Assembly: GCA_044349205.1 (NCBI GenBank) | Contig: JBIKRJ010000104.1 | Coordinates: forward strand, 1-8,297 | Direction of reading: 5' to 3' | DNA: 8,297 nucleotides | Source: UBA9547 sp044349205 | Lineage (GTDB): Bacteria > Bacteroidota > Bacteroidia > Cytophagales > UBA9547 | Shown here: positions 1 to 6,902 of the stretch, one piece after another | Layout of the letters: each line of letters starts with the position of its first letter | Position numbering within the stretch: the stretch's first letter is position 1 | Program-made: the position numbers and the translations under genes | Notes under the pieces: generated by a model | What the model saw: only the letters and a program-made list of their open reading frames with translations | The model's database searches: none | What the model was told of the DNA's origin: nothing

Positions 1-532
1 TGACGTCGTTTTTATCGCCTAGTCCCAATTCGTCCAATACAAAATCGGTGTAATCGTGTTTTGGGTCGGTGTACAACATCACCAAATCACCCGATTTGTC
101 AAATATAACTTGTAGCGCTTTCTTTTTTGCAACTTTTTCAATGGCCGTATATACTTTGTCTTGTACAGGTTTCACCAGTTCTTGTTTTTTCAAGAAAACC
201 AAACCTTCAGGCCCAAAGTTTTTACGCTGCAATTCTTTGGCTTCTTTTTCGTGTTTGGCAATAGTGTCCAATCGTTCTTTTCTTAAATCTTCAGTCAAAA
301 GTATTTCTTCTGCCTGAAATTCTTCCTTCAGTTTTTTAACGTGGGCATATTTTTCTTCTACTTCTGTTTGCCATTTGGCCGACAGTTTATTTAGTTCCTG
401 TTGTGCTTTGGCATATTCAGGCACTTTGCCCATGATAAATTCCGTATCGATATACCCAAATTTTTGTGCATTGGCAAATGCACAAGAAAGGATCACCAAA
501 ATAAAAACGGAGTATCGCAGGAAGAACCTCAT
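1..532 (-). CDS. OmpH/Skp-family periplasmic chaperone, 3' end cut by window edge
   Basis: Periplasmic chaperone of the OmpH/Skp family, which in known members holds unfolded outer-membrane proteins after Sec export and passes them to the BAM complex. I translated 177 codons from the ATG at 532-530 with no stop before the window edge. Residues 1-22 are a signal peptide (MRFFLRYSVFILVILSCAFA, then NA before Q23). The mature start has the family pattern FGYIDTEFIMGKVPEY, followed by a long charged helical stretch rich in Lys and Glu (about residues 36-110), the tentacle coiled coil of Skp. The end (VIFDKSGDLVMLYTDP, then DYTDFVLDELGLG) matches the usual C-terminal strand and 'TD-VL--LG' ending, so probably only a few residues are missing. 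It lies 61 bp downstream of bamA on the same strand, the usual arrangement in this phylum. C17 in the signal peptide gives a poor lipobox (ILSC), so a lipoprotein is possible but less likely. Confidence 0.9.
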   Translation of the reverse strand, partial: MRFFLRYSVFILVILSCAFANAQKFGYIDTEFIMGKVPEYAKAQQELNKLSAKWQTEVEEKYAHVKKLKEEFQAEEILLTEDLRKERLDTIAKHEKEAKELQRKNFGPEGLVFLKKQELVKPVQDKVYTAIEKVAKKKALQVIFDKSGDLVMLYTDPKHDYTDFVLDELGLGDKNDV

Positions 533-593
533 TGGCAATAAAAACGCAATATTAAAGGATATATTACTACGAATAATTGATAATTCCGAATTA

Positions 594-3233
594 TTACCTG
601 ATTTGCTGCCCGATAGAGAACATAAAGCGCTGACCTGGGTCGCCAGGATAGCCACGGATACCGTCCAAAGGAATGCCGTAGTCAAGCCCAATCAGACCAA
701 AAGCAGGCATAAAGATACGGGCACCTACACCGTATGAACGCTTCAAATCGAAAGGTGTGTATTGTTTGTACGACTGCCACGCGTTTCCAGCCTCAAAGAA
801 CCCAAGCACATAAATAGAAGCCATAGGGCTAAGAGTGAGCGGATAGCGAAGTTCGAAAACTTGCTTAGCAAAAGCCACATTGCCGTTGCCGGTATATTGG
901 CTTTGCACCACATTGTTGTTGTAACCCCGCATGCCTATGATGTCGTAGCCCAACAAGAAGTTGAAGCCAGTAAGTCCATTTCCACCCAACAAAAATCTTT
1001 CGAAGGGACCAATGCCTAGCTGCTTGTTGTACGAACCCAAAACACCGTAGTGAGCGCGGGTGTTCAACACAAATTTGCCAATGAGCTGGTGGAAATACGA
1101 CAAATCGAACATCCACTTGTGATACTCCACAAATTTGAATCTTTCCAAAAAGGTCTCTTTGCTATAGTCCCTTCCCGACTGGAAAACCGAATAGGGAGGA
1201 GTAAGCGCTGCCGACAAGGAAATGTTGGAACCGCTACGCGGGAAAGTAGGATTGTCTATGCTGTTGCGGGAAAGGGTATTGGTAAAGCCTATGTTGTTGA
1301 AACTTCCCGTTTGGGCAACATTTCCCGTTAGGAAGCCCAAATTGTAAGAATCTAGCTTATAAACCAAGTACGAGAGAGTGTGACTCAGAACAAAATAATC
1401 GTCGGGCCAGCGCAACCTGCGGGCATAGCTCACAGAAAAATTGGTGATTTGAAGTTTTCCTTGGTTTGTACCGAAGAAATTGGCGTTAGAACCTATGCCA
1501 TAGCCAAAAGATCCGATACGGGTAGCAGCTCCCAAATTTTGGAAAGAACGACTTGCCGAGATGGTAAGTGAATTGGGTCTTCTTCCGCCCAACCAAGGTT
1601 CGGTAAAGGAAATAGAATAAGACTGGAAAGTAGGGCCGTTGGCTTGCGCCGAAATGTTCAGCCTTTGTCCGTCGCCAGCTGGTAGCGGGCTCCATTGGCT
1701 AAATTTCAGAATGTTGCGTGCCGAAAAATTGTTGAAGGAGAGTCCGAGCGAACCTACCAAGCCCCAATAGCCCCCGTAACCACCCGACAATTGCAACTGA
1801 TCACTGGGTTTTTCTGTCAAATTGTACTCTATGTCAACAGTTCCTTTGGCAGGATTTGGTTTGGGCAAAATTTCGATTTTTTCAGGGTCGAAATAACCAA
1901 GTTGGGAAAGTTCCCTTTGCGAGCGTATCAAATCCGAACGGCTGAACTTATCTCCAGGATAAGTACGAATCTCGCGCTGTATCACATGATCGTTTGTTTT
2001 TGTATTGCCCGAAATCAATATTTTATCGACAGTAGCCTGGGTGCCTTCATGCACGCGCATTTCCACGTCGACGGAATCGCCCTCGATGCGTACCTCTACA
2101 GGATCCACGTGGAAAAATAAATAACCGTCGTCCATATACAACGAACTCACATCAGCACCGTTGGGATTATAGTTAAGGCGCTTTTCAAGTTCTTTTGTAT
2201 TGTAGACATCTCCTTTGTTTATCCCGAAAATATTGCCCAAATACTTCGAATCATAAAGGTAATTGCCTGTCCAAGTAATTTTTCGGAAATAGTATTTACG
2301 GCCTTCTTCCAACTGTATTCTTATGGCCACATCTTTTTTCAATTTTTCCCTTCTTCCAATACGCTTCGATTGGGCCTTTGTATTCCCTTCTTTATCTGAA
2401 ATTATTTCATCGCTTTTCTTGTAAATATATACAGTATCTGAAATTAATTTCACATCTCGATACCCGTTTTCGTTGTAGTAATCAAGTAGTTTAGACTTAT
2501 CTTCCTCGTATTTGGCACGAACAAATTTTGACCTTTGCCAGAAAAATCCTGGCTTTTTCCTTTTTGTTTTTTTCAGCTTCGACTGAATCTTTTTATCGGA
2601 AAACACTTCATTTCCTTCCACCTCGATTTTTGCAATTTTGACTTTACTGCGTTTGTTGATGTTGATGAGGAGCGAAACGCTGTTGTTCATCGAGGTATCT
2701 ATGCTTTGGGTAATTTTCACCTCTGTATTCATGAAACCCTTGTCGGCATAAAACTTTTTGATGGTATTTTGGGTGTTTTTGATAGCGGCATCGGTGATTA
2801 TTTTTCCCCTTATCAAGCGGATTTTATCCTTGATGTCGTCTTGTTCGCTTTTGGTCGCACCCTTGAAAATATACTTTGACAAGCGCGGCCTTTCGACCAA
2901 ATAAAAATCTAAATACACATTTTCGCCCTCCAATTTCAGAATACTGACTTCAATATTGCCAATTAAACCTTGATCCCAAAGTTTTTTGACGGCGTTTGAA
3001 ATGGCGTCGCCAGGTATTCGTATCCGGTCGCCTATTCTCAAACCCGATATAGAAACGATGGCCCCGGCATCCAAAAATCGGGCTCCAGAAACCGATATGT
3101 CGGCAATTTTGTACTCGCGTGGGGTACTCAAATCTATATCGACCGCATTGCCCAAACTAGTATTGGGTGGAGTTTGTGCTTGCAGACGAAATGCGACGAC
3201 AAAAAAGAAAATTAGACTGACAAATATCCTCAT
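594..3233 (-). CDS. bamA: BamA, outer-membrane protein assembly factor
   Basis: Central Omp85 subunit of the BAM complex, which folds and inserts beta-barrel proteins into the outer membrane. The 879-aa product starts at ATG 3233 with a signal peptide (MRIFVSLIFFFVVAFRLQAQ). Five POTRA-like units follow at roughly 41-114, 116-194, 197-312, 314-396 and 400-475. The fifth contains the typical ILISGNTKTNDHVIQREI and RSQRELSQLGYFDPEKI stretches. From about residue 480 onward is a 16-strand-type barrel with the Omp85 loop-6 signature as MRGY (768-771) and late strands such as GARIFMPAFGLIGLDYGIP. It is somewhat longer than E. coli BamA, partly because of a lysine-rich insertion near 266-301 in POTRA3. 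The C-terminus (MFSIGQQIR) lacks the terminal aromatic residue of proteobacterial barrels. Its ATG overlaps the uppS stop by 4 nt, suggesting coupled translation, and the ompH gene follows. Confidence 0.97.
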   Translation of the reverse strand: MRIFVSLIFFFVVAFRLQAQTPPNTSLGNAVDIDLSTPREYKIADISVSGARFLDAGAIVSISGLRIGDRIRIPGDAISNAVKKLWDQGLIGNIEVSILKLEGENVYLDFYLVERPRLSKYIFKGATKSEQDDIKDKIRLIRGKIITDAAIKNTQNTIKKFYADKGFMNTEVKITQSIDTSMNNSVSLLININKRSKVKIAKIEVEGNEVFSDKKIQSKLKKTKRKKPGFFWQRSKFVRAKYEEDKSKLLDYYNENGYRDVKLISDTVYIYKKSDEIISDKEGNTKAQSKRIGRREKLKKDVAIRIQLEEGRKYYFRKITWTGNYLYDSKYLGNIFGINKGDVYNTKELEKRLNYNPNGADVSSLYMDDGYLFFHVDPVEVRIEGDSVDVEMRVHEGTQATVDKILISGNTKTNDHVIQREIRTYPGDKFSRSDLIRSQRELSQLGYFDPEKIEILPKPNPAKGTVDIEYNLTEKPSDQLQLSGGYGGYWGLVGSLGLSFNNFSARNILKFSQWSPLPAGDGQRLNISAQANGPTFQSYSISFTEPWLGGRRPNSLTISASRSFQNLGAATRIGSFGYGIGSNANFFGTNQGKLQITNFSVSYARRLRWPDDYFVLSHTLSYLVYKLDSYNLGFLTGNVAQTGSFNNIGFTNTLSRNSIDNPTFPRSGSNISLSAALTPPYSVFQSGRDYSKETFLERFKFVEYHKWMFDLSYFHQLIGKFVLNTRAHYGVLGSYNKQLGIGPFERFLLGGNGLTGFNFLLGYDIIGMRGYNNNVVQSQYTGNGNVAFAKQVFELRYPLTLSPMASIYVLGFFEAGNAWQSYKQYTPFDLKRSYGVGARIFMPAFGLIGLDYGIPLDGIRGYPGDPGQRFMFSIGQQIR

Positions 3234-3973
3234 GAATGGCTACGGACTAGTTGTTCGCTTGTTTTGCCAAACCTACGCTCCCTGCCTTGATAGCTTACAA
3301 TGGCTTCGTGCAAATGCTCTTTTCTGAAATCGGGCCAAAGTATAGGGCTGATATACAATTCGGAATAGGCAGCTTGCCACAGCAAAAAATTGCTGAGCCT
3401 ATTCTCGCCACTGGTACGGATAATCAGTTCTGGATCGGGTATATTTTTGGTATTTAGGTACGATGAAAACAATTCAACATCAATATCTTCTTCACTTAGG
3501 TTTCCTTTGCTTACTTCTTTTACCACTTGTTTCACGGCTTCTACTATTTCCCAACGGCTACTGTAGCTAAGGGCCAGTACAACCGTGGTACCAGTCGAAG
3601 TAGAAGTAAGTTCTATGGCTTCTTTCAATTCCTTCTGACAGGAATTGGGCAAGGAAGAAATATCTCCGATGGAAGCCAAACGAATGTTATTTTTTTTGAG
3701 TGTTGGAGCTTCCGACCGAATGGTAGACACCAACAAACTCATCAAAGCATTCACCTCTTCCACCGGCCTGTTCCAGTTTTCGGTAGAAAAAGCATACAGT
3801 GTCAAAAACTCGATACCCAATTCAGCACAGCCTTCCACAGTGTCGCGCACAGCTTTTAGCGCATTTTTATGGCCAAAAATACGGGCGGCACCTCGCTGTT
3901 TTGCCCAACGGCCATTTCCGTCCATGATTACGGCAATGTGCGAGGGTAGTTTATCTTTGCTAATGACTGACAA
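3230..3973 (-). CDS. uppS: Isoprenyl transferase (undecaprenyl diphosphate synthase)
   Basis: cis-Prenyltransferase that extends farnesyl diphosphate with isopentenyl diphosphate to C55 undecaprenyl diphosphate, the precursor of the lipid carrier for peptidoglycan and other surface glycans; cytosolic or membrane-peripheral. The family motifs are in order: HIAVIMDGNGRWA (12-24) with the Mg-binding catalytic Asp18, FGH (33-35), FSTENW (62-67), SYSSRWEI (136-143), RTSGENRLSNFLLWQ (186-200) and WPDF/RERRFG near the C-terminus. The length of 247 aa is normal. The start is TTG at 3973: there is no ATG between the upstream in-frame TAG (4000-3998) and motif I, and TTG leaves the usual short N-terminal lead of 11 residues. 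An upstream ATT is also in frame but less likely. The stop TGA overlaps the bamA ATG (ATGA). It lies 54 bp downstream of the shorter DUF6089-type gene and is probably in the same operon. Confidence 0.96.
   Translation of the reverse strand: MSVISKDKLPSHIAVIMDGNGRWAKQRGAARIFGHKNALKAVRDTVEGCAELGIEFLTLYAFSTENWNRPVEEVNALMSLLVSTIRSEAPTLKKNNIRLASIGDISSLPNSCQKELKEAIELTSTSTGTTVVLALSYSSRWEIVEAVKQVVKEVSKGNLSEEDIDVELFSSYLNTKNIPDPELIIRTSGENRLSNFLLWQAAYSELYISPILWPDFRKEHLHEAIVSYQGRERRFGKTSEQLVRSHS
3971..3973 (-). other. Non-ATG (TTG) start codon of uppS
   Basis: Reading the minus strand, the first codons are TTG TCA GTC ATT AGC. No ATG or GTG is available in frame between the stop at 4000-3998 and the conserved motif I, so TTG is the most plausible initiator. 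No strong Shine-Dalgarno sequence precedes it, as is common in Bacteroidota. Confidence 0.65.
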
Positions 3974-4027
3974 AAGAGGAAGGTGTTGAATAAAGAACTA
4001 CAAATATGGGGCTAAATTGGCTATAAA

Positions 4028-4675
4028 TCAATCGAAAGGCTTTGGACAATATACTTTGTACAAGCTGTAACTAATGCAAATGCCATTGTAAATATACCAA
4101 TCGAGGGTATTGGCATTTCCTCCATAAGTTTCTTCGCTCACATTGTCTAGTAAGTCGGTAAAGGTTTTTCTTGCTACTGCTTCGGCAGAAAAATTCCAAC
4201 GATGCCCCATTCTAATGCGCAAACCTATACCCACCGGCACTATAGGTTGTATAGGAATGGTGTTGGAATTGGAATAAGGCAAAAAGTAGAACAACCCTAA
4301 CCCTCCAGCAAAGTAGGGAGTCCAAGTGACTCTTCCTGAATTACTTCTGTAATTCAGGAAGTTATATTCTATTTGCATAGCTCCTTCGTACAATACATTT
4401 TGAAAGGACATGCCTCGCTTTACATACACGGGGTCAGAAGATTTGGGGTCATCGGCTTTTATGCCACCAACCATAATGTGGTAACGCAAACCCACGGCAG
4501 GCGTGAAATTATTTTTGTAAAAAAGCAAAATCGCTGGCCTGTAGTTTTTAAGTTCAAAATTATCGTTGGTATAATCGCCCTTGTAGTTGGTGCCGCCAAC
4601 GCCAAATCCAAACTCATGCTTTTGGGCTTGTGCAAAAAGAGCAGATAACAAGAAAAAAATTAAATACTTCCTCAT
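4028..4675 (-). CDS. DUF6089-type outer-membrane beta-barrel protein, short paralog
   Basis: Predicted small outer-membrane beta-barrel protein of the DUF6089 type; the molecular function of the family is not known to me. The chosen start is ATG 4675, giving 215 aa, because it places a clean signal peptide at the N-terminus (MRKYLIFFLLSALFAQAQ). A TTG 13 codons upstream (4714) is in frame but would put a polar stretch before the signal. The mature part shows alternating strands with Gly and aromatic residues: FGFGVGGTNYKGDY near 22-35, YFAGGLGLFYF near 121-131 and VPVGIGLRIRMG near 147-157. The family-like end is ARKTFTDLLDNV (168-179), DWYIYNGICISY (192-203) and CPKPFD. The same landmarks occur in the upstream neighbour, so the two are tandem paralogs. 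A perfect 13-bp inverted repeat sits inside the gene at codons 105-115. It lies between its paralog (54-bp gap) and uppS (54-bp gap). Confidence 0.85.
   Translation of the reverse strand: MRKYLIFFLLSALFAQAQKHEFGFGVGGTNYKGDYTNDNFELKNYRPAILLFYKNNFTPAVGLRYHIMVGGIKADDPKSSDPVYVKRGMSFQNVLYEGAMQIEYNFLNYRSNSGRVTWTPYFAGGLGLFYFLPYSNSNTIPIQPIVPVGIGLRIRMGHRWNFSAEAVARKTFTDLLDNVSEETYGGNANTLDWYIYNGICISYSLYKVYCPKPFD
4332..4361. repeat. Perfect 13-bp inverted repeat (hairpin) inside a coding region
   Basis: The arms CTTCCTGAATTAC (4332-4344) and GTAATTCAGGAAG (4349-4361) are exact reverse complements separated by TTCT. On the coding (minus) strand it encodes NFLNYRSNSGR of the short DUF6089 protein (residues 105-115), so the mRNA could form a 13-bp stem with an AGAA loop closed by a C-G pair. 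There is no T-tract on either side, so it is not a typical intrinsic terminator. Confidence 0.9.
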
Positions 4676-4729
4676 CAGGAATTGATAATTGGCTGTAAAG
4701 TTAGGACTTATCAAAACAAATCCTTCATC

Positions 4730-5749
4730 TTAGTCTGTAAACCTCGGGCAGGAAATATGACCTCCAATAATGTAGCTCAAATGCACACCGGTAAGTATGT
4801 ACCAATCTGCCTTTTCTTTTTTGTGCCCTCTTTGGTCGCCCTCGCGCCCCCATCCCCAAAATTCCAATCTGTCGGTTTCTTTGTTGTAGTAAATTCGTTC
4901 ATAGGCGATGTCGGGTGCGCCCTGCTTTATAAACTGCCTCAACGCAGTTTTTTCCACATTCTCGTATTGGGCTGGGTTGGCAGGTTGGCTTATCCAATCC
5001 AAACTTCTATTGGCCATTTCGGCAGCAAGTGGTGATTGGTTTTGAGGGTCTACATAGTTTCGATTCACATCGTCCAAATATCCTGTGAAGGTCTTGCGCC
5101 AGCCTATTTCAAAAGCCAAATCGAAATTGTTAATCAATTTGAAACGAACCCCTAACCCAAAAGGAACTGCTACCTGAAATTTCGAATACGCAACTCCTTC
5201 TGTTTTCAAGGGCTGAAGTGGAATCCATTGACCGTTTCTTTCGGCCTTGGGATTATGGTAAAACCCTGCAATGCCCACAAACACATAGGGAATCAGAAAT
5301 CCTGAACGACTCAAATAGTCGTGTTTGTTCACGCGCAAGTCGTATATCACATCGAATTTCAGTTCAGAAATGGTATTGCGGAAATTGGCATTTCGCATAC
5401 GGCGAAACTGGTCATCACCTTCAGTATCCGATATTTTGTCGCTGCCATAAATTCTTCCCCACGAAAAAGCACCTCGAAAAGTGAATCGTTGGTTGTACCG
5501 ATAGGTACCAAAACAGCCAAAATTTGGCCGAGTGTAGCGCATTGCAGGGCTTAGAAAATTTTGGGCTGGATCTAGGTCGCCCACATAGTTCATGGCCTGA
5601 AGCGAACCTCCCACTGTCCAATACCGTTTCTTTTTCTTGAAAAAAACGATGCCAGCACCCTGGTTTCGATGCGAAGGGGGCTGTGCCTGTACACAAGTAA
5701 GGAACAGAGAAAACAAAAGCAAAAAAGTGATATGGCTCCTAAACTTCAC
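4730..5749 (-). CDS. DUF6089-type outer-membrane beta-barrel protein, long paralog
   Basis: Predicted outer-membrane beta-barrel protein of the DUF6089 type, 339 aa, function unknown. The start is GTG 5749: it opens directly onto a signal peptide (MKFRSHITFLLLFSLFLTCV, then QAQ), and no ATG occurs between the upstream in-frame TAA (5818-5816) and this point. AGGG lies a few bases upstream on the minus strand. Barrel-like strands include YWTVGGSLQAMNYVGDLD (43-60), IPYVFVGIAGFYHNP (153-167) and FQVAVPFGLGVRFKL (191-205). Landmarks shared with the downstream paralog are RKTFTGYLDDV (218-228), DWYILTGVHLSY (315-326) and CPRFTD at the end. Between the first two this protein has about 86 residues, including a charged segment (GREGDQRGHKKEK), where the paralog has about 12. 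This is probably a long loop, but its side of the membrane cannot be decided here. Gaps are 97 bp to the NAD kinase gene and 54 bp to the paralog. Confidence 0.87.
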   Translation of the reverse strand: MKFRSHITFLLLFSLFLTCVQAQPPSHRNQGAGIVFFKKKKRYWTVGGSLQAMNYVGDLDPAQNFLSPAMRYTRPNFGCFGTYRYNQRFTFRGAFSWGRIYGSDKISDTEGDDQFRRMRNANFRNTISELKFDVIYDLRVNKHDYLSRSGFLIPYVFVGIAGFYHNPKAERNGQWIPLQPLKTEGVAYSKFQVAVPFGLGVRFKLINNFDLAFEIGWRKTFTGYLDDVNRNYVDPQNQSPLAAEMANRSLDWISQPANPAQYENVEKTALRQFIKQGAPDIAYERIYYNKETDRLEFWGWGREGDQRGHKKEKADWYILTGVHLSYIIGGHISCPRFTD

Positions 5750-5810
5750 GACCCTGTTATAATCTTTGCTTAATAAACCGCTTGCTCGCTTTTGGATATT
5801 GATGAAATGG

Positions 5811-5840
5811 TAAAGTTAGCGAAAACAAACGGTTGCCCAA
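5811..5840 (-). promoter_or_regulatory. Possible Bacteroidota-type promoter before the DUF6089 genes
   Basis: On the minus strand, TTG (5840-5838) is followed after 19 nt by TAACTTTA (5818-5811). This resembles the Bacteroidota pattern TTG-N19-TAnnTTTG with the last G replaced by A. It lies in the 97-bp gap after the NAD kinase gene and about 60 nt before the GTG start. It could let the envelope genes be transcribed independently of NAD kinase. The match is imperfect, so this is tentative. Confidence 0.3.
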
Positions 5841-5846
5841 TTACTA

Positions 5847-6722
5847 TCAATAATTCCTGACATCGAGCCCCCAATTCAATTTCAACCTCAAGGTATTCAA
5901 AAAACTATCTGAAGGAAACTTTATCAACCTCACATTGAACGCTTCTTTTCTAATCGTAAGCCTTACGCCTGCCTTAACGTTTTCTGTTCTGGAGTCGAGC
6001 GAAACCAAAAAACTCTTGCTTCTGCCCTCTATTTCGAATGACAAAACCGATGTATCGGGCACTATCAAGGGTCTCACATTCAGGTTGTGCGGACTAACAG
6101 GGGTGATAATGAAATTTTGGGTAAGCGGCATCACCACAGGCCCGCCACAGCTCAAAGAATAGGCAGTAGAACCAGTGGGCGTAGCTACTATAAGACCGTC
6201 GGCCCAATAGGAATTCAAAAATTCCCCGTCCAAATAAGTATGCACAATAATCATCGAGGCCGAATCGCACTTGGTAATAGCAAATTCGTTGAGAGCAAAA
6301 TTCTGACGACCAAACTTGCCCGCATCTGACTCCAATCGCAACAAACTTCTTTCTTCAACCCTGAATTTTTCTTGCAAAATGGCCTGAATCAAGTCGGTGT
6401 AATTGTTTTCGTTGACAGTAGAAAGAAACCCCAACCTGCCCACATTTATACCCAAAATGGGAATTTGGCGATGTGCCGAAAAAGTCACCGCATCCAAAAA
6501 AGTGCCGTCGCCACCTATGCTGAAAATGTAACTTGCCTTGGCTATCTCTTCTGCCGAATAATAGGTTTTTGCTTCTTGCAACAAACCGTGTTTCTTCAAA
6601 TGCTTGAAAAAGGGCTCATATACCAGCAGCTCTATTTTTTCCAATAGCAGGTCGTCTATAATTTTCTTGATGAAAAAAATAGAGTCGTTTTTGAAAGGCT
6701 TGCCATGCAGAGCTATGATCAT
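5847..6722 (-). CDS. nadK: NAD kinase
   Basis: ATP-dependent NAD kinase, which phosphorylates NAD+ at the 2' position of the adenosine ribose to give NADP+; cytosolic. The 291-aa product starts at ATG 6722. The N-terminal domain has the diagnostic GGDGT motif at 70-74 with catalytic Asp72, followed by GINVGRLGFL (91-100). Further family signatures are NE (145-146, in ALNEFAI), DGLIVATPTGSTAYSLS (175-191) and CGGP (192-195), then a C-terminal beta-rich domain with SPHNLNVRPLIVP. The length is usual for the family and no key residue is missing. It is the first gene of the minus-strand block that leads into the envelope genes and diverges from the amidase gene across 180 bp. No good TAnnTTTG box was found on its side of that gap. 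Confidence 0.96.
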   Translation of the reverse strand: MIIALHGKPFKNDSIFFIKKIIDDLLLEKIELLVYEPFFKHLKKHGLLQEAKTYYSAEEIAKASYIFSIGGDGTFLDAVTFSAHRQIPILGINVGRLGFLSTVNENNYTDLIQAILQEKFRVEERSLLRLESDAGKFGRQNFALNEFAITKCDSASMIIVHTYLDGEFLNSYWADGLIVATPTGSTAYSLSCGGPVVMPLTQNFIITPVSPHNLNVRPLIVPDTSVLSFEIEGRSKSFLVSLDSRTENVKAGVRLTIRKEAFNVRLIKFPSDSFLNTLRLKLNWGLDVRNY

Positions 6723-6873
6723 ACGCTACTTTGGTCAGTTAGTGGAAACAAAAGCACTTAATTAGGGAATATGAAAGCACAAATTTGTATTAAACATACC
6801 AATTAATTCTAAAGGATTGAAAAATACTGCCTTCAAACTATTGGCCAAGAACCACAAAACCACAAACTGTCTC

Positions 6874-6881
6874 TATTTTTG
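6874..6881 (+). promoter_or_regulatory. Bacteroidota -7 promoter box upstream of the amidase gene
   Basis: TATTTTTG fully matches the Bacteroidota -7 consensus TAnnTTTG and is followed by CAAAGG, a familiar downstream context. It ends 21 nt before the chosen ATG (6903), which would give a very short 5' leader. No TTG or TTTG lies at the expected spacing upstream (the nearest, TTGG at 6841, is 30 nt away), so the -33 element is weak or absent. Confidence 0.5.
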
Positions 6882-6902
6882 CAAAGGCAAAATCCTAAAC
6901 TG

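Noticed and set aside
375..737. Plus-strand open frame of 120 codons spanning the ompH-bamA gap
   Set aside because: It lies antisense to the signal-peptide end of ompH and the end of bamA, both well supported, and shows no domain or export signal of its own.
1695..2120. Plus-strand open frame of 141 codons inside bamA
   Set aside because: Antisense shadow of the bamA POTRA and early barrel region; composition is not protein-like and there is no recognisable motif.
4676..4714. N-terminal extension of the short DUF6089 protein from a TTG codon at 4714
   Set aside because: The internal ATG at 4675 gives a clean signal peptide directly at the N-terminus; the extension would place polar residues before it.
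6780..6787. Palindrome CAAATTTG in the divergent intergenic region, considered as an operator
   Set aside because: An 8-bp AT-rich palindrome is expected by chance in a region of this composition, and no second copy or regulator supports it.
6879..6902. Earlier TTG start for the amidase
   Set aside because: The codon lies within the TATTTTTG promoter box, and ATG 6903 gives the normal family length.
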